NCBI RefSeq assembly: GCF_003057885.1 | Contig: NZ_QAGK01000005.1 | Span: 186,001 to 250,000, forward strand | Source of the DNA: Oceaniglobus ichthyenteri | GTDB lineage: Bacteria; Pseudomonadota; Alphaproteobacteria; Rhodobacterales; Rhodobacteraceae | DNA length: 64,000 nucleotides | Direction: 5' to 3' | Part shown: positions 1-8,986 of the stretch, one piece after another | Position numbering within the stretch: position 1 is the stretch's first letter | Layout: every line of letters starts with the position of its first letter | Translations under genes and position numbers: made by a program | Notes under the pieces: generated by a model | The model's input: the letters and a program-made list of their open reading frames with translations, nothing else | Databases searched by the model: none | Told to the model about the DNA's origin: nothing

Positions 1-402
1 CTCGGATACTTCATCCGGGTCTGGGTGAACTTCCAGGCTGGCGTTGGCATCGGCGACGAAAATATCGACCACCTCATGTTCGGTCAGACCGCCGCCAACA
101 TCGGCGCGATATTCGATCTGGTCACGATACACCGGCCTCAGCCCGACGATGCCCAGTTCCTCTTGCAGGCGGCGCAGGGCGCATGTTGCGGGGGCCTCCT
201 GCCAATGGGGGTGGGTGCAACAGGTGTTGGCCCACAGGCCGGGCGTGTGATATTTATTGGGTGCACGGCGTTGCAACAACACATTTTCACCGTGCATCAC
301 AAACACCGAAACCGCCATATGGCGCAGCCCTCTTTGATGCGCCTCAAGCTTTTCAACCGGGGTCAGCACGCCATCAACCCAAGTGGGAATCATGATCGTC
401 AT
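1..402 (-). CDS. idi: Isopentenyl-diphosphate delta-isomerase type 1, C-terminus cut by window edge
   Basis: Translating the minus strand from an ATG at 402 gives 134 codons, open to the window edge. The enzyme interconverts isopentenyl and dimethylallyl diphosphate for isoprenoid (carotenoid, quinone, bacteriochlorophyll tail) synthesis in the cytoplasm. The read shows the type 1 hallmarks: LWANTCCTHP with the active-site cysteine, the preceding LLQRRAPNKYHTPG segment, and the NUDIX stretch around LRRLQEELGI. A second in-frame ATG lies three codons in (393); GGAA stands upstream of the first. It is divergent from hemA with a 298-base gap. In Rhodobacter, idi lies in the photosynthesis gene cluster, so its presence beside hemA and a cytochrome c2 gene is suggestive. 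Only the missing C-terminus is unknown. Confidence 0.93.
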   Translation of the reverse strand, partial: MTIMIPTWVDGVLTPVEKLEAHQRGLRHMAVSVFVMHGENVLLQRRAPNKYHTPGLWANTCCTHPHWQEAPATCALRRLQEELGIVGLRPVYRDQIEYRADVGGGLTEHEVVDIFVADANASLEVHPDPDEVSE

Positions 403-590
403 CGCCGCATTTCCAAAGCCAGATCGGTAAGATGCACCATGTTGTCATTCCATTTCCCAAAAAAACGGCCATCGGCGCGCTGGGCTCAAGCTTCGCCCAA
501 ATCCGCTTTGAACGTCAAGCTTTGCGCGCTGGACGGCGAATTTCTGAACAGCGTAAATGAGATGCGTACTTTTGGCCGCATTGACCACCC

Positions 591-618
591 TTGCCCTGTT
601 GCGGCATTGGGGTATGGT
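591..618 (+). promoter_or_regulatory. Possible sigma70-like promoter for hemA in the idi-hemA gap
   Basis: TTGCCC (591-596) and TATGGT (613-618) are 16 bases apart and about 80 bases before the hemA start. Each box matches the housekeeping consensus at four of six positions. The rest of the 403-700 gap shows no ORF with coding character. A half-site TTGAT of the FNR type lies at 630-634 without its partner half. Confidence 0.3.
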
Positions 619-700
619 ACGGCTGCTTTTTGATGAAAACTTTGGCGTTGGAAAAGGCCCAGACCGAACCGACCTGAAACAATGACACGCGAGGACACCC

Positions 701-1915
701 ATGGATTTTGAAGCGCTTTTCCAGGGCCAGCTAGATGATTTGAAAGCCGAGGGCAATTACCGCATTTTTGCCGAAATGGAGCGGAAATGCGGCCACCACC
801 CCCGCGCAGCGAATCAGACGGAAACCGGGGCGCGCGATGTGACGGTGTGGTGTTCCAATGATTATCTGGGCATGGGCCATCACCCCGATGTGATCAACGC
901 GATGATCGAGGCGGCAAAATCCTGTGGCACCGGGGCCGGGGGCACGCGCAACATCAGCGGCACTGCCGTGCAGCATGTTTCGCTTGAGGCCGAGTTGGCC
1001 GATCTGCACCAAAAGGAAGCGGCGCTGTTGTTTACCAGCGGGTATGTGTCGAACTGGGCCGCGCTGGGCACATTGGGCAGCCGTCTGCCCAATGCTGTCA
1101 TCTTTTCGGATGCGTTGAACCACGCCAGCATGATCGAGGGCATCCGCCATTCCCGTGCTGACAAAGTGATCTGGAAACACAACGATCCCGAAGATCTGGA
1201 TCGTAAACTGGCCGCCGTTCCCGCCGACCGCCCCAAGATCGTGGCGTTTGAATCGGTGTATTCCATGGACGGCGATATCGCGCCCATCGCCGAAATTTGT
1301 GACGTGGCCGACAAACACGGCGCCATGACCTATATCGACGAAGTGCACGCCGTGGGCATGTACGGCCCGCGGGGCGGCGGCGTGGCCGAAAGCCTGGGCC
1401 TGATGGATCGGATCACCCTGATCGAAGGCACATTGGGCAAGGCATTCGGGTGTTTTGGGGGCTATATCACCGGATCAAAGGCGCTGTGCGATTTCATTCG
1501 CAGCTTTTCATCGGGGTTCATCTTTACCACCGCGTTGCCACCCGCCGTGGCCGCAGCGGCGCAGAAATCGATTCAGCACCTGAAATCATCGGATGTTGAA
1601 CGGCAACGCCAGCGCGAACAGGTGGCAAAACTGCGCGCACGTCTGGATTACTTTGGTATTCCGCATCTGGACAACTCCAGCCATATCATTCCGGTGATGA
1701 TTGGCGATCCGGTAAAATGCCGGATGATCAGCGATATCCTGTTAAGTGATTTCGGGATTTATGTTCAGCCGATCAACTATCCCACCGTGCCCAAGGGCAC
1801 CGAACGGTTGCGCTTTACCCCCGGGCCGCTGCACACCGATGCCGACATCGAACATTTGTGTCAGGCGTTGAATTCACTGTGGCAGCAATGCGCGTTGTCG
1901 CGGCAGGTGGCGTGA
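701..1915 (+). CDS. hemA: 5-aminolevulinate synthase
   Basis: This PLP enzyme condenses glycine and succinyl-CoA to 5-aminolevulinate, the first step of tetrapyrrole synthesis in alphaproteobacteria (Shemin pathway). The 404-residue length is typical. Visible landmarks are the N-terminal [10 protein letters not shown], the glycine-rich [13 protein letters not shown], the [17 protein letters not shown] block with the cofactor-binding Asp, and the PLP lysine at about K247 in EGTLGKAFG. The ATG at 701 is preceded by GAGGAC at good spacing. It is followed 159 bases later by a cytochrome c2 gene on the same strand. The hemA-cycA pair is common at one end of roseobacter photosynthesis clusters; those species often carry a second ALA synthase elsewhere, which cannot be checked here. 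Confidence 0.96.
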   Translation: MDFEALFQGQLDDLKAEGNYRIFAEMERKCGHHPRAANQTETGARDVTVWCSNDYLGMGHHPDVINAMIEAAKSCGTGAGGTRNISGTAVQHVSLEAELADLHQKEAALLFTSGYVSNWAALGTLGSRLPNAVIFSDALNHASMIEGIRHSRADKVIWKHNDPEDLDRKLAAVPADRPKIVAFESVYSMDGDIAPIAEICDVADKHGAMTYIDEVHAVGMYGPRGGGVAESLGLMDRITLIEGTLGKAFGCFGGYITGSKALCDFIRSFSSGFIFTTALPPAVAAAAQKSIQHLKSSDVERQRQREQVAKLRARLDYFGIPHLDNSSHIIPVMIGDPVKCRMISDILLSDFGIYVQPINYPTVPKGTERLRFTPGPLHTDADIEHLCQALNSLWQQCALSRQVA

Positions 1916-2017
1916 TACCGTTTCTGTCAGGGTTCAACAGGGTTGAAGAAATTTTGGAACCACCCCGTGTCTGACGATTTGATACAGGAGGATTCCCTGC
2001 CGGGTATGCAAAGCGAT

Positions 2018-2045
2018 TTGACCGGCCGAAATCATAGGCTAAGTT
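2018..2045 (+). promoter_or_regulatory. Possible promoter for the cytochrome c2 gene
   Basis: TTGACC (2018-2023) and TAAGTT (2040-2045) are separated by 16 bases and lie 30 bases before the cytochrome gene. The -35 box is one base from consensus and the -10 box is weak. The rest of the 1916-2074 gap shows no gene. Confidence 0.25.
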
Positions 2046-2074
2046 AAGCCACAACGTAGAAAAGGCAGACAGTT

Positions 2075-2542
2075 ATGACATCTACCCAAAACAACACCAA
2101 ATTCATCTTCGCTGCTGCATTCGCAGTCTGCGCTGCCCCCGCTTTTGCCCAAAGCGATGCCGCATCCGGCGATGTTGCCGCGGGCGAAGAGGCGTTTGGC
2201 CAGTGTGTCACATGCCATGTGGTGGAAACCCCCGAAGGTGAAACCCTGGCCGGGCGCAACGCCAAAACCGGCCCCAACCTTTACGGCGTCATCAATCAAC
2301 AGGCCGGCCTAGTTGAAGGGTTCCGGTATGGCAAAGACCTGGTAAAGGCGGGCGAAGACGGTCTGGTATGGAACGAAGAAAATTTCGTGGCCTACGTCAA
2401 GGATCCGACCAGCTTCTTGCGTGAATTTACCGATAACAAGCGTGCGCGCAGTAAAATGGCCAACAAGGTCCGCAAGGATGAAGATGCCGTGAACCTGTAC
2501 GCCTACATGCTTTCCCTGCAGCCCGAGGCCGCAACCAACTAA
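2075..2542 (+). CDS. cycA: Cytochrome c2 / c551-type periplasmic electron carrier
   Basis: This is a class I cytochrome c of 155 residues. Residues 1-25 form a Sec signal peptide ending in APAFAQ, so the mature protein is periplasmic. Haem attaches at C44-V-T-C47-H48. The distal Met ligand is most likely M128 in ARSKMAN, as in long cytochrome c2 proteins. In relatives it shuttles electrons from cytochrome bc1 to cytochrome oxidase and, in phototrophs, to the photosynthetic reaction centre. Its position behind hemA fits haem supply and use, and the hemA-cycA order of roseobacter phototrophs. A strong terminator closes the gene. The assignment to c2 rather than another small c-type cytochrome rests on length, the insert before the Met ligand, and context. 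Confidence 0.85.
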   Translation: MTSTQNNTKFIFAAAFAVCAAPAFAQSDAASGDVAAGEEAFGQCVTCHVVETPEGETLAGRNAKTGPNLYGVINQQAGLVEGFRYGKDLVKAGEDGLVWNEENFVAYVKDPTSFLREFTDNKRARSKMANKVRKDEDAVNLYAYMLSLQPEAATN

Positions 2543-2563
2543 GCCTGATTCAGGTTTTCCGAT

Positions 2564-2595
2564 GGGCCGCCAGAAATTGTCTGGCGGCCCTTTTT
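2564..2595 (+). terminator. Rho-independent terminator after the cytochrome c2 gene
   Basis: A perfect 10-bp stem (2564-2573 with 2581-2590, GGGCCGCCAG arm), a 7-base loop, then five T residues. It ends the hemA/cytochrome unit 21 bases before the next start codon. Confidence 0.92.
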
Positions 2596-2616
2596 CTTTG
2601 TTCGTCTGGTGCATTC

Positions 2617-3492
2617 ATGACCCGCCAACCAATGTTTGGTTTGTTTCTCGCGGCCTTTGGCGCGCTGTTGCTGTCGCCTGATACGCTGATGATGCGGCTG
2701 TCGGGCCTTGACGGGTTTTCGATGCTGGCCTGGCGCGGATTGCTTATTGCGCTGGCGCTGCTTGGCGGATGGTTGATTTTTGCCGGCGAATCGCGCCGCC
2801 GCGATCTTGCAACACTTGGATCGCGCGCCGGCCTTGTGGTGGTATGTGCGCAAATCATCAATACGTCGATGTTCAGCCTGGCCATATCGGTGGCCCCGGT
2901 TTCGGTGGTCTTGTTCGGGCTGGCGACGGTGCCGATATTTGGGGCGATCTTTGCCTGGCTTTTGTTAAAGGAACCAACGCGGCGTGCCACATGGGTGGCC
3001 ATTTGCGCCGTTCTGCTTGGCATTGGCATCGCCGTGTTCGGGGGGGCGGATGGCGCGCTGAACCTTGATTTTGGGGTGATGATCGGCGCGCTTGGCGGGC
3101 TGTGCGTGGCGGCGTCTCTGGCGCTGACGTTTGTCGTCTGCCGGATGTCCCCCGATCTATCGATTCCGCTGGCTTTGGGAGTGGGTGGTTTTATTTCCGG
3201 CATGCTGGGTCTTGCCCTTGCCGGGGCGGATGTGACCGATGGAACGATCTGGCCGATCTTTATTTCCGGTGCAATCATATTGCCGGTGTCGTTCTTTGCC
3301 TTGTCCTTTGCGTCACGATATACCCATGCGTCGAACGTCAGCCTGATGTTGCTGCTTGAAACGGTTCTTGGCCCGGTTTTCGTCTGGATCGGCGTGGGCG
3401 AAGCACCGACAATGGCAATGAATATCGGCGGTGCGATCGTGGTGGGCAGTCTGGCCATCTATCTTTTGCACACCCGGCGGCGGGCCATTTGA
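2617..3492 (+). CDS. EamA/DMT-family membrane exporter
   Basis: This 291-residue protein is almost wholly hydrophobic, with about ten predicted membrane spans in two EamA repeats. The first repeat begins MTRQPMFGLFLAAFGALLL and includes the family-like segment FSMLAWRGLL. A hydrophilic break falls near residues 62-70 (GESRRRDLATLG). The second repeat starts near residue 150 and ends with the typical VLGPVFVWIGVGE...IGGAIVV pattern. Members export metabolites or drugs, and the substrate cannot be told from sequence. It starts directly after the upstream terminator, so it has its own promoter or depends on readthrough. Confidence 0.88.
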   Translation: MTRQPMFGLFLAAFGALLLSPDTLMMRLSGLDGFSMLAWRGLLIALALLGGWLIFAGESRRRDLATLGSRAGLVVVCAQIINTSMFSLAISVAPVSVVLFGLATVPIFGAIFAWLLLKEPTRRATWVAICAVLLGIGIAVFGGADGALNLDFGVMIGALGGLCVAASLALTFVVCRMSPDLSIPLALGVGGFISGMLGLALAGADVTDGTIWPIFISGAIILPVSFFALSFASRYTHASNVSLMLLLETVLGPVFVWIGVGEAPTMAMNIGGAIVVGSLAIYLLHTRRRAI

Positions 3493-3646
3493 ATTTCGGG
3501 ATTTTAACTGTTTGTGAAAATATTGCCCGGCATTGTTGCGTGCGATTGGGTTGCGGGCGCGCGGTTTGTGCCCTACCTGACGGGAAATACGATCGCGGCG
3601 GCACCAACGCCCCGAGGTTGCCAAGAAACCCATGTGAGGCCCCGCA

Positions 3647-3871
3647 ATGACCATTGATTGGCAGACCAGCCCCCTGGCGGCAGACACGCCAGTTGACCAC
3701 AGTTTTCGCAAAACTCAAAACGTGCGGCAATTCATGAACACCCTGTGCGGTCCGGATTTTCGGTTCGATCAGGATATGATCCGGTTCGTGGACGAAGAAG
3801 CCCCCGAAACCCTGGGAGAGATCGCCGCCTATTGGAAGGCCCGGGGGGGCAAGCGCACGGTCAAAGACTGA
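3647..3871 (+). CDS. Small cytoplasmic protein, DUF6434-like
   Basis: A 74-residue soluble protein without signal peptide. The pattern DWQTSPL...VDHSFRKTQNVRQFM...FRFDQDMIRFV resembles the DUF6434 domain, which elsewhere is found alone or joined to SAP domains and has no known activity. The match is from memory and not a search. Its stop overlaps the stop of the convergent NUDIX gene by 11 bases (3861-3871), so the two transcripts share their 3' ends. Coding character fits its neighbours. Confidence 0.7.
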   Translation: MTIDWQTSPLAADTPVDHSFRKTQNVRQFMNTLCGPDFRFDQDMIRFVDEEAPETLGEIAAYWKARGGKRTVKD

Positions 3872-4298
3872 ACCGTGCGACAAAGGCGGCATCGCCCGGG
3901 TTGCTCAACTGTTCAACCGCGTCGCGCGCGGACATCCACACCGCGCTATGGCCCGGTTCGGACGGTGGGCCGTGCGGGCGCACCGGGCGCGCCGTATAGA
4001 CATGGCACAGCTTTTCTGCCCACAGATCATAGTCCGGCATATAGGTGAATCGGCGAAACGCCCCCAGACGGCGTGGCGCGGCAATGCGCCAACCGGTTTC
4101 CTCAAACACTTCGCGGTGCAATGCGGCGATGGGCGATTCGCCGGGGTCAATGCCACCCCCGGGCAGTTGAAATTCGGGCACGGTTGCATCCTGATAGGTC
4201 AGCAACAGCGACCGGCCCAGCGGCAGCACCGCATAAACCCCGGCCCGCCGGATATATTTGCGCCCGGTTTGTGCCGCCTTGCCATACCGTTTGATCAT
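3861..4298 (-). CDS. NUDIX hydrolase
   Basis: A 145-residue NUDIX enzyme. The complete NUDIX box is visible: G-x5-E-x7-REVFEETGW (GGIDPGESPIAALHREVFEE region), giving the metal-binding glutamates. The upstream LTYQDATVPEFQLPGGG segment is typical. The substrate is not evident; sugar nucleotides, dinucleoside polyphosphates or oxidised nucleotides are all possible. An upstream in-frame ATG exists at 4358, but the start at 4298 (MIKRYGKAAQTG) has AGGGGGG just before it and is preferred. The gene converges on and overlaps the small DUF6434-like gene. Confidence 0.87.
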   Translation of the reverse strand: MIKRYGKAAQTGRKYIRRAGVYAVLPLGRSLLLTYQDATVPEFQLPGGGIDPGESPIAALHREVFEETGWRIAAPRRLGAFRRFTYMPDYDLWAEKLCHVYTARPVRPHGPPSEPGHSAVWMSARDAVEQLSNPGDAAFVARFSL

Positions 4299-4381
4299 GG
4301 CTGCCCCCCTGCCTGTTGGTGATCGCGTTGTTCTGCCTATATAGACACGATATGCCAACGCGAGATGCGTAAGGAAACCCC

Positions 4382-5380
4382 ATGACTCTTGGTTCTAAAA
4401 TCGCCTGGGACGACACAGTCCTGCCTTTTCAACTTGACCGCTCCGATATTCGGGGGCGGGTGGCGCGGCTGGACGGTGTGCTGGATCGTGTGCTGGAACA
4501 GCACGACTATCCACCCCAGATCGAAGCTTTGGTGGCCGAAATGGCGCTTTTGACGGCGCTGATCGGGCAGATGATGAAGCTGCGCTGGAAATTATCGTTG
4601 CAGGTGCGCGGCGATGGCCCGGCGCGTCTGATCGCCACCGATTATTATGCCCCCCGCGATGATGGCACGCCGGCCAGGATCCGCGCCTGGGCCAGCTATG
4701 ACGCCGACAGGTTAGAGCCGGAAAAAGCCCCGTTTGACATGATCGGCAAGGGGTATTTTGCGTTGCTGATCGATCAGGGCCAGGGAACGACGCCGTATCA
4801 GGGGATCACGCCGATTGCGGGCGGGTCATTGATGAACTGTGCGCAAACCTATTTCGCCCAGTCCGAACAATTGCCCACCCGGTTCGCCCTGACCTTTGGC
4901 AAGGCACAGACGCCGGGCGCGGCCGAAGGGTGGCGCGCGGGCGGTATCATGTTGCAACACATGCCCAAGGCGTCGCCTTTTGCCAGTGGCGATGCCACCG
5001 GTGAAGATGGCCTGCTGGAACCCGAAGATATTCTGGACGAGGATGAAAGCGAACACTGGTTGCGCGCCAATACTTTGCTGGACACAGTTGAGGAACTGGA
5101 ATTGATCGGCCCGACGGTACAGCCCACCGATTTGTTGTACCGTTTGTTTCACGAGGAAAAGCCCCGGGTGTTCGAGGCGCAGCCGGTGCAATTTGGCTGT
5201 GGCTGTTCGGCTGACAAGGTGCGGCAAAGCCTGTCAATCTATTCGGCCAAGGATATCGGCCATATGACCACCGAAGAGGGCATCGTCACCGCCGATTGCC
5301 AATTCTGCGGCGCCCATTACGAATTCGATCCCAAAACCCTGGGGTTTGAGGCCGAGGCATCCGATGACAGTGGCACCTGA
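4382..5380 (+). CDS. hslO: Redox-regulated chaperone Hsp33
   Basis: Hsp33 is a cytoplasmic holdase switched on by oxidative unfolding. The 332-residue protein has the N-terminal substrate-binding domain (LTALIGQMMKLRWKLSLQVRG, then a GGSLMNCAQTYFAQSEQLPT stretch) and the C-terminal zinc switch with four cysteines as C273-x-C275 and C306-x-x-C309 (FGCGCS and DCQFCG). All four zinc ligands are present, so redox control should be intact. The acidic loop between the domains and the C-terminal tail are longer than in E. coli, as is usual in alphaproteobacteria. The next gene starts inside its 3' end. Confidence 0.95.
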   Translation: MTLGSKIAWDDTVLPFQLDRSDIRGRVARLDGVLDRVLEQHDYPPQIEALVAEMALLTALIGQMMKLRWKLSLQVRGDGPARLIATDYYAPRDDGTPARIRAWASYDADRLEPEKAPFDMIGKGYFALLIDQGQGTTPYQGITPIAGGSLMNCAQTYFAQSEQLPTRFALTFGKAQTPGAAEGWRAGGIMLQHMPKASPFASGDATGEDGLLEPEDILDEDESEHWLRANTLLDTVEELELIGPTVQPTDLLYRLFHEEKPRVFEAQPVQFGCGCSADKVRQSLSIYSAKDIGHMTTEEGIVTADCQFCGAHYEFDPKTLGFEAEASDDSGT

Positions 5381-5954
5381 CATCACGGCGCGCCTACAGG
5401 CCGCCCTGGCCGAAGACGGTGCGCCGTCTTCGGATTTTGATCTCAACCCCGATACGGTTCTGCCCCAGGGTCGGCGGTTGCGCGGGGCAGGGGTGTTGGT
5501 GGCGGTGATCGGGGATCATCTGATTTTAACCAAGCGGTCGTCGGGGTTGAAACACCATCCCGGCCAAATTGCCTTTCCCGGAGGAAAGATCGACCCCGGC
5601 GATGATGGGCCGGTGGGCGCCGCTCTGCGCGAGGCCGAAGAGGAAATTGGCCTGAGCCGTGAAAACGTGACCGTGCTGGGCGCTTTACCGTCCCATGAAA
5701 CAGTAACGGGGTTCACCATGACCCCGGTTTTGGCGGTGGTGAAGGCCGAATTTGACCCCCGCCCCGAACCCGGCGAAGTGGCCGAGGTGTTTCGCGTACC
5801 ATTGGCCCATGTGATTGATCCGGGCTGTTTTGCCATACAATCGCGCCGCTGGCGGGGCACCGACCGGCGCTATTACACTGTGCCCTATGGCCCCTATTAT
5901 ATCTGGGGTGCGACGGCGCGGATATTGCGCGCCCTGGCGGCGCGGATGGCGTGA
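5364..5954 (+). CDS. NUDIX CoA pyrophosphatase-like hydrolase
   Basis: A 196-residue NUDIX enzyme with the UPF0035/CoA-diphosphatase signature LTKRSSGLKHHPGQIAFPGG directly before the NUDIX box (GAALREAEEEIGL). Relatives cleave coenzyme A or its oxidised forms to phosphopantetheine and 3',5'-ADP. An earlier in-frame start exists at 5346, but GAGG lies six bases before the ATG at 5364, and that start overlaps the hslO stop by 17 bases, which suggests translational coupling. The stop overlaps the cca start. A gene for this hydrolase next to cca is a frequent arrangement in Rhodobacteraceae. Confidence 0.9.
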   Translation: MTVAPDITARLQAALAEDGAPSSDFDLNPDTVLPQGRRLRGAGVLVAVIGDHLILTKRSSGLKHHPGQIAFPGGKIDPGDDGPVGAALREAEEEIGLSRENVTVLGALPSHETVTGFTMTPVLAVVKAEFDPRPEPGEVAEVFRVPLAHVIDPGCFAIQSRRWRGTDRRYYTVPYGPYYIWGATARILRALAARMA

Positions 5955-7078
5955 TGCGGATCACCGGCGATTGGTTGCATCATCCCGGCACGCAGGCGGT
6001 GCTTGACCTGCTGGCGCCAGGTGCCTTTGCCGTGGGCGGCTGTGTGCGCAACGATCTGATGGGCGTGCCGGTCAGCGACATTGATATCGCGACTGATCTG
6101 GTGCCCGATGACGTGATCGCACGGGCAAAAAAGGCCGGGTTGCGGGTGATTCCCACGGGGTATGATCATGGTACGGTCACGATCATCGCCAATGATCTGC
6201 CCCATGAGGTGACAACATTCCGCCGCGATGTGAAAACCGATGGCCGCCACGCGGTGGTGCGGTTTTCCACCGATCTGGCCGATGATGCCCGGCGGCGCGA
6301 TTTTACCATGAACGCGCTTTATGCTGATTCGGCGGGCCGGGTGCATGACCCGCTAAACGGCCTGCCTGATCTGTTGGCCCGCCGGGTGCGGTTTATCGAA
6401 GATCCGGCGCGCCGCATCGCCGAAGATCATTTGCGCATTTTGCGGTTTTTCAGGTTTCATGCCTGGTATGGTGACCCTGCTGGGGGAATTGGCGCCGAAG
6501 GTCTGGCCGCCTGCGCCGCTGCGGTGGATGGCATTGCGCAGCTTTCGGCAGAGCGGGTGACGGGTGAGTTGTTAAAACTTCTTTCAGCCCCCGATCCGGC
6601 CCCCGCCGTGGCCGCCATGACCCAGGCGGGCGTGTTGAACGCGGTGTTGCCCGGCAGCGATGCCCGGTTTTTGCCGGTTCTGGTGCATCTTGAGGGCGGG
6701 CAAAGTGACCCATTGGCGCGGTTGGCCATTTTGGGTGGGGAAACCGGCGATTTGCGCCTATCGCGCAAGGAAACGGCGGTTTTGAACCTGCTGCGCGACG
6801 GAATGGCCAACACCACGCCCGCCGCGGCCCTGGCCCATGACCATGGCGCAGATTTGGCGCGCACCATCGCCACCTTGCGCGCCGCGCAGTTTGAAACGCC
6901 ATTACCCGACACCTTGGAGCATGATTTGCAAACCGGGGCCAATGCGGTGTTTCCCATTTCCGCCGCCGATCTGATGCCAGAATTTCAAGGCCCCGCGCTG
7001 GGCGCTGAATTGCGCCGGTTGAAAAAACGCTGGGTCAAATCGGGCTTTGCCCTGACGCGCGCCGATTTGTTGCAATAA
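5954..7078 (+). CDS. cca: CCA tRNA nucleotidyltransferase
   Basis: This enzyme adds or repairs the 3'-CCA end of tRNAs. The class II polymerase-beta head is clear: FAVGGCVRNDLMGVPVSDID, where the two Asp residues of DID bind metal. The RRDFTMNALY motif and the EDHLRILRFFRFHAWYG neck motif that recognises ATP/CTP follow. The 374 residues fit the short alphaproteobacterial form, with no HD domain seen. The ATG at 5954 shares its first base with the stop of the NUDIX gene; a GTG one codon earlier (5951) is also possible. Confidence 0.94.
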   Translation: MRITGDWLHHPGTQAVLDLLAPGAFAVGGCVRNDLMGVPVSDIDIATDLVPDDVIARAKKAGLRVIPTGYDHGTVTIIANDLPHEVTTFRRDVKTDGRHAVVRFSTDLADDARRRDFTMNALYADSAGRVHDPLNGLPDLLARRVRFIEDPARRIAEDHLRILRFFRFHAWYGDPAGGIGAEGLAACAAAVDGIAQLSAERVTGELLKLLSAPDPAPAVAAMTQAGVLNAVLPGSDARFLPVLVHLEGGQSDPLARLAILGGETGDLRLSRKETAVLNLLRDGMANTTPAAALAHDHGADLARTIATLRAAQFETPLPDTLEHDLQTGANAVFPISAADLMPEFQGPALGAELRRLKKRWVKSGFALTRADLLQ

Positions 7079-7144
7079 CACCGGCACGATTTGCCTTTAC
7101 CCCAGCCGGGCCATATATCCCGATGCAAGGAAGGCACCACTTTC

Positions 7145-8986
7145 ATGTTCCGATTTTTCGAAAATATGGTCGATCCTTATACGCCGTATAAGGAAACCAA
7201 CACACCGCCGCGCGCCCTGTGGCCGTTTATCCGCGCCTATTCGCAACCGTTCAAAAAGGTGTTCGCGCTGGCCGCTGTCAGCTCGGTCGGGGTGGCGGCG
7301 GTTGAGATCGGGTTGATCTGGTACATGGGGCGTCTGGTCGATGTGTTGTCGCGCGACACACCCGCCAATGTCTGGGCCAATCACGGGGTGGAATTTATCG
7401 CCGTGGCGCTGTTCATTCTGTTTTTGCGCCCGGCGTTGCAGGCGTTCAATGTGGGGCTTTTGAACAACGCGATCTTGCCCAATTATGGCACACTCTACCG
7501 CTGGCGCGCGCATCGTCAGGTGTTGCGCCAATCGGTCGGCTGGTTTGAAAACGATTTCGCCGGGCGCATTGCAAATCGGATCATGCAAACCCCACCCGCC
7601 GCCGGCGAGGTCGTGTTTCAGGCGTTCGATGCCATCACATTCGCCATCGCCTATGTGGTGGGCGCGGCGATCATGCTGTCGGGCAGCGATCCACGGCTGG
7701 TGATCCCGCTGTTGTTCTGGCTGGTGTTGTACGGCGCGCTCATGCGTTGGACGATAAAACGCGTCGGCCCCGCGTCACAGGCGGCATCGGATGCGCGCAG
7801 TCAGGTCACAGGCCGGGTGGTGGACAGTTACACCAACATTCATTCGGTCAAATTATTCGCCCAAGATGATACCGAAATCGGCTATGCCCGCAGCGCGATT
7901 GAACAGGCGCGCAAGACATTTGCCGTGGAAATGCGGATTTTCACCACAATGGATGTGGCTTTGGTTTTGCTCAACGGGCTGTTGATTGTCGCCGTTGTGG
8001 GTTGGGCGATGTATCTTTGGATTGGCGGCACGGCTTCGGTTGGGGTTGTGGCGGCGGCCACGGCGCTGGCGCTGCGGCTGAATGCGATGACCGGCTGGAT
8101 CATGTGGGCGCTGACCTCACTGTTTCGCAACCTTGGCGTGATGGCCGAAGGGTTGGAAACCATCGCCCAGCCCGTCACCCTGACCGATGCCCCCGATGCG
8201 CCGCCCTTGGTGTTGGACAAGGGTGAGATTGAGCTGCGCAATCTGACCCACCATTATGGCCGCGAAACCGGCGGGCTTGAGAATATATCGCTGACCATTC
8301 GCCCCGGCGAAAAGATCGGCATTGTGGGCCGCTCAGGAGCCGGAAAATCGACCCTCGTAAAACTGTTGTTGCGGTTTTATGACCCCGATGGCGGGCAAAT
8401 CCTGATCGATGGGCAGGATATTACCAAGGTGCAACAAGACAGCCTGCGCGCGGCGATTGGCATGGTGCAACAGGACAGTTCGCTGTTGCACCGTTCGGTG
8501 CGCGACAACCTTTTGTATGGCAACCGCGCAGCCAGCGAAGAGCAGATGTTGTCCGCCACCCGGCAGGCACAGGCCGATGATTTCATCCTTGATTTGCAAG
8601 ATCCCGAAGGGCGACAGGGCTATGAGGCCCAAGTGGGCGAGCGTGGCGTGAAACTGTCGGGCGGGCAGCGCCAGCGCGTGGCCCTGGCCCGTGTCATCCT
8701 GAAAAACGCGCCGATTCTGGTGTTGGACGAGGCGACAAGTGCCTTGGATTCCGAGGTTGAAGCGGCAATTCAAGATACGCTTTATGGCATGATGGAGGGT
8801 AAGACCGTGATCGCCATTGCCCACCGCCTGTCAACGATTTCACACATGGATCGGATCGTGGTGATTGATGGCGGGCGCATCGCCGAAATGGGCGATCACG
8901 GCGCGCTTTTGGCCAAAGGCGGGCTATATGCCCGGTTCTGGGCGCGCCAATCGGGCGGGTTTATTGATACGGAGGCGGCAGAATGA
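7145..8986 (+). CDS. ABC exporter, fused membrane and ATPase domains (first of a pair)
   Basis: A 613-residue half-transporter with an N-terminal six-helix membrane domain (about residues 30-340) and a C-terminal ATPase. The ATPase motifs are canonical: Walker A GRSGAGKST, Q-loop MVQQDSSLLHRS, signature LSGGQRQR, Walker B LVLDEATSALD, H-loop AHRLST. The start at 7145 has AGGAAGG upstream; an earlier in-frame ATG at 7091 lacks one. The stop overlaps the start of the next exporter gene, so the products probably form a heterodimer in the inner membrane. Both ATPase sites look intact, unlike many heterodimers with one dead site. Substrate unknown; lipids, drugs or peptides are the usual cargo. 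Confidence 0.9.
   Translation: MFRFFENMVDPYTPYKETNTPPRALWPFIRAYSQPFKKVFALAAVSSVGVAAVEIGLIWYMGRLVDVLSRDTPANVWANHGVEFIAVALFILFLRPALQAFNVGLLNNAILPNYGTLYRWRAHRQVLRQSVGWFENDFAGRIANRIMQTPPAAGEVVFQAFDAITFAIAYVVGAAIMLSGSDPRLVIPLLFWLVLYGALMRWTIKRVGPASQAASDARSQVTGRVVDSYTNIHSVKLFAQDDTEIGYARSAIEQARKTFAVEMRIFTTMDVALVLLNGLLIVAVVGWAMYLWIGGTASVGVVAAATALALRLNAMTGWIMWALTSLFRNLGVMAEGLETIAQPVTLTDAPDAPPLVLDKGEIELRNLTHHYGRETGGLENISLTIRPGEKIGIVGRSGAGKSTLVKLLLRFYDPDGGQILIDGQDITKVQQDSLRAAIGMVQQDSSLLHRSVRDNLLYGNRAASEEQMLSATRQAQADDFILDLQDPEGRQGYEAQVGERGVKLSGGQRQRVALARVILKNAPILVLDEATSALDSEVEAAIQDTLYGMMEGKTVIAIAHRLSTISHMDRIVVIDGGRIAEMGDHGALLAKGGLYARFWARQSGGFIDTEAAE

Noticed and set aside
625-650. FNR/FnrL box before hemA
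   Set aside because: Only one half-site (TTGAT) is present; the second half reads ACTTT rather than ATCAA.
1962-2000. PpsR/CrtJ binding site before the cytochrome c2 gene
   Set aside because: A TGT...ACA pair is present with 13 bases between instead of the required 12, and no second copy is near.
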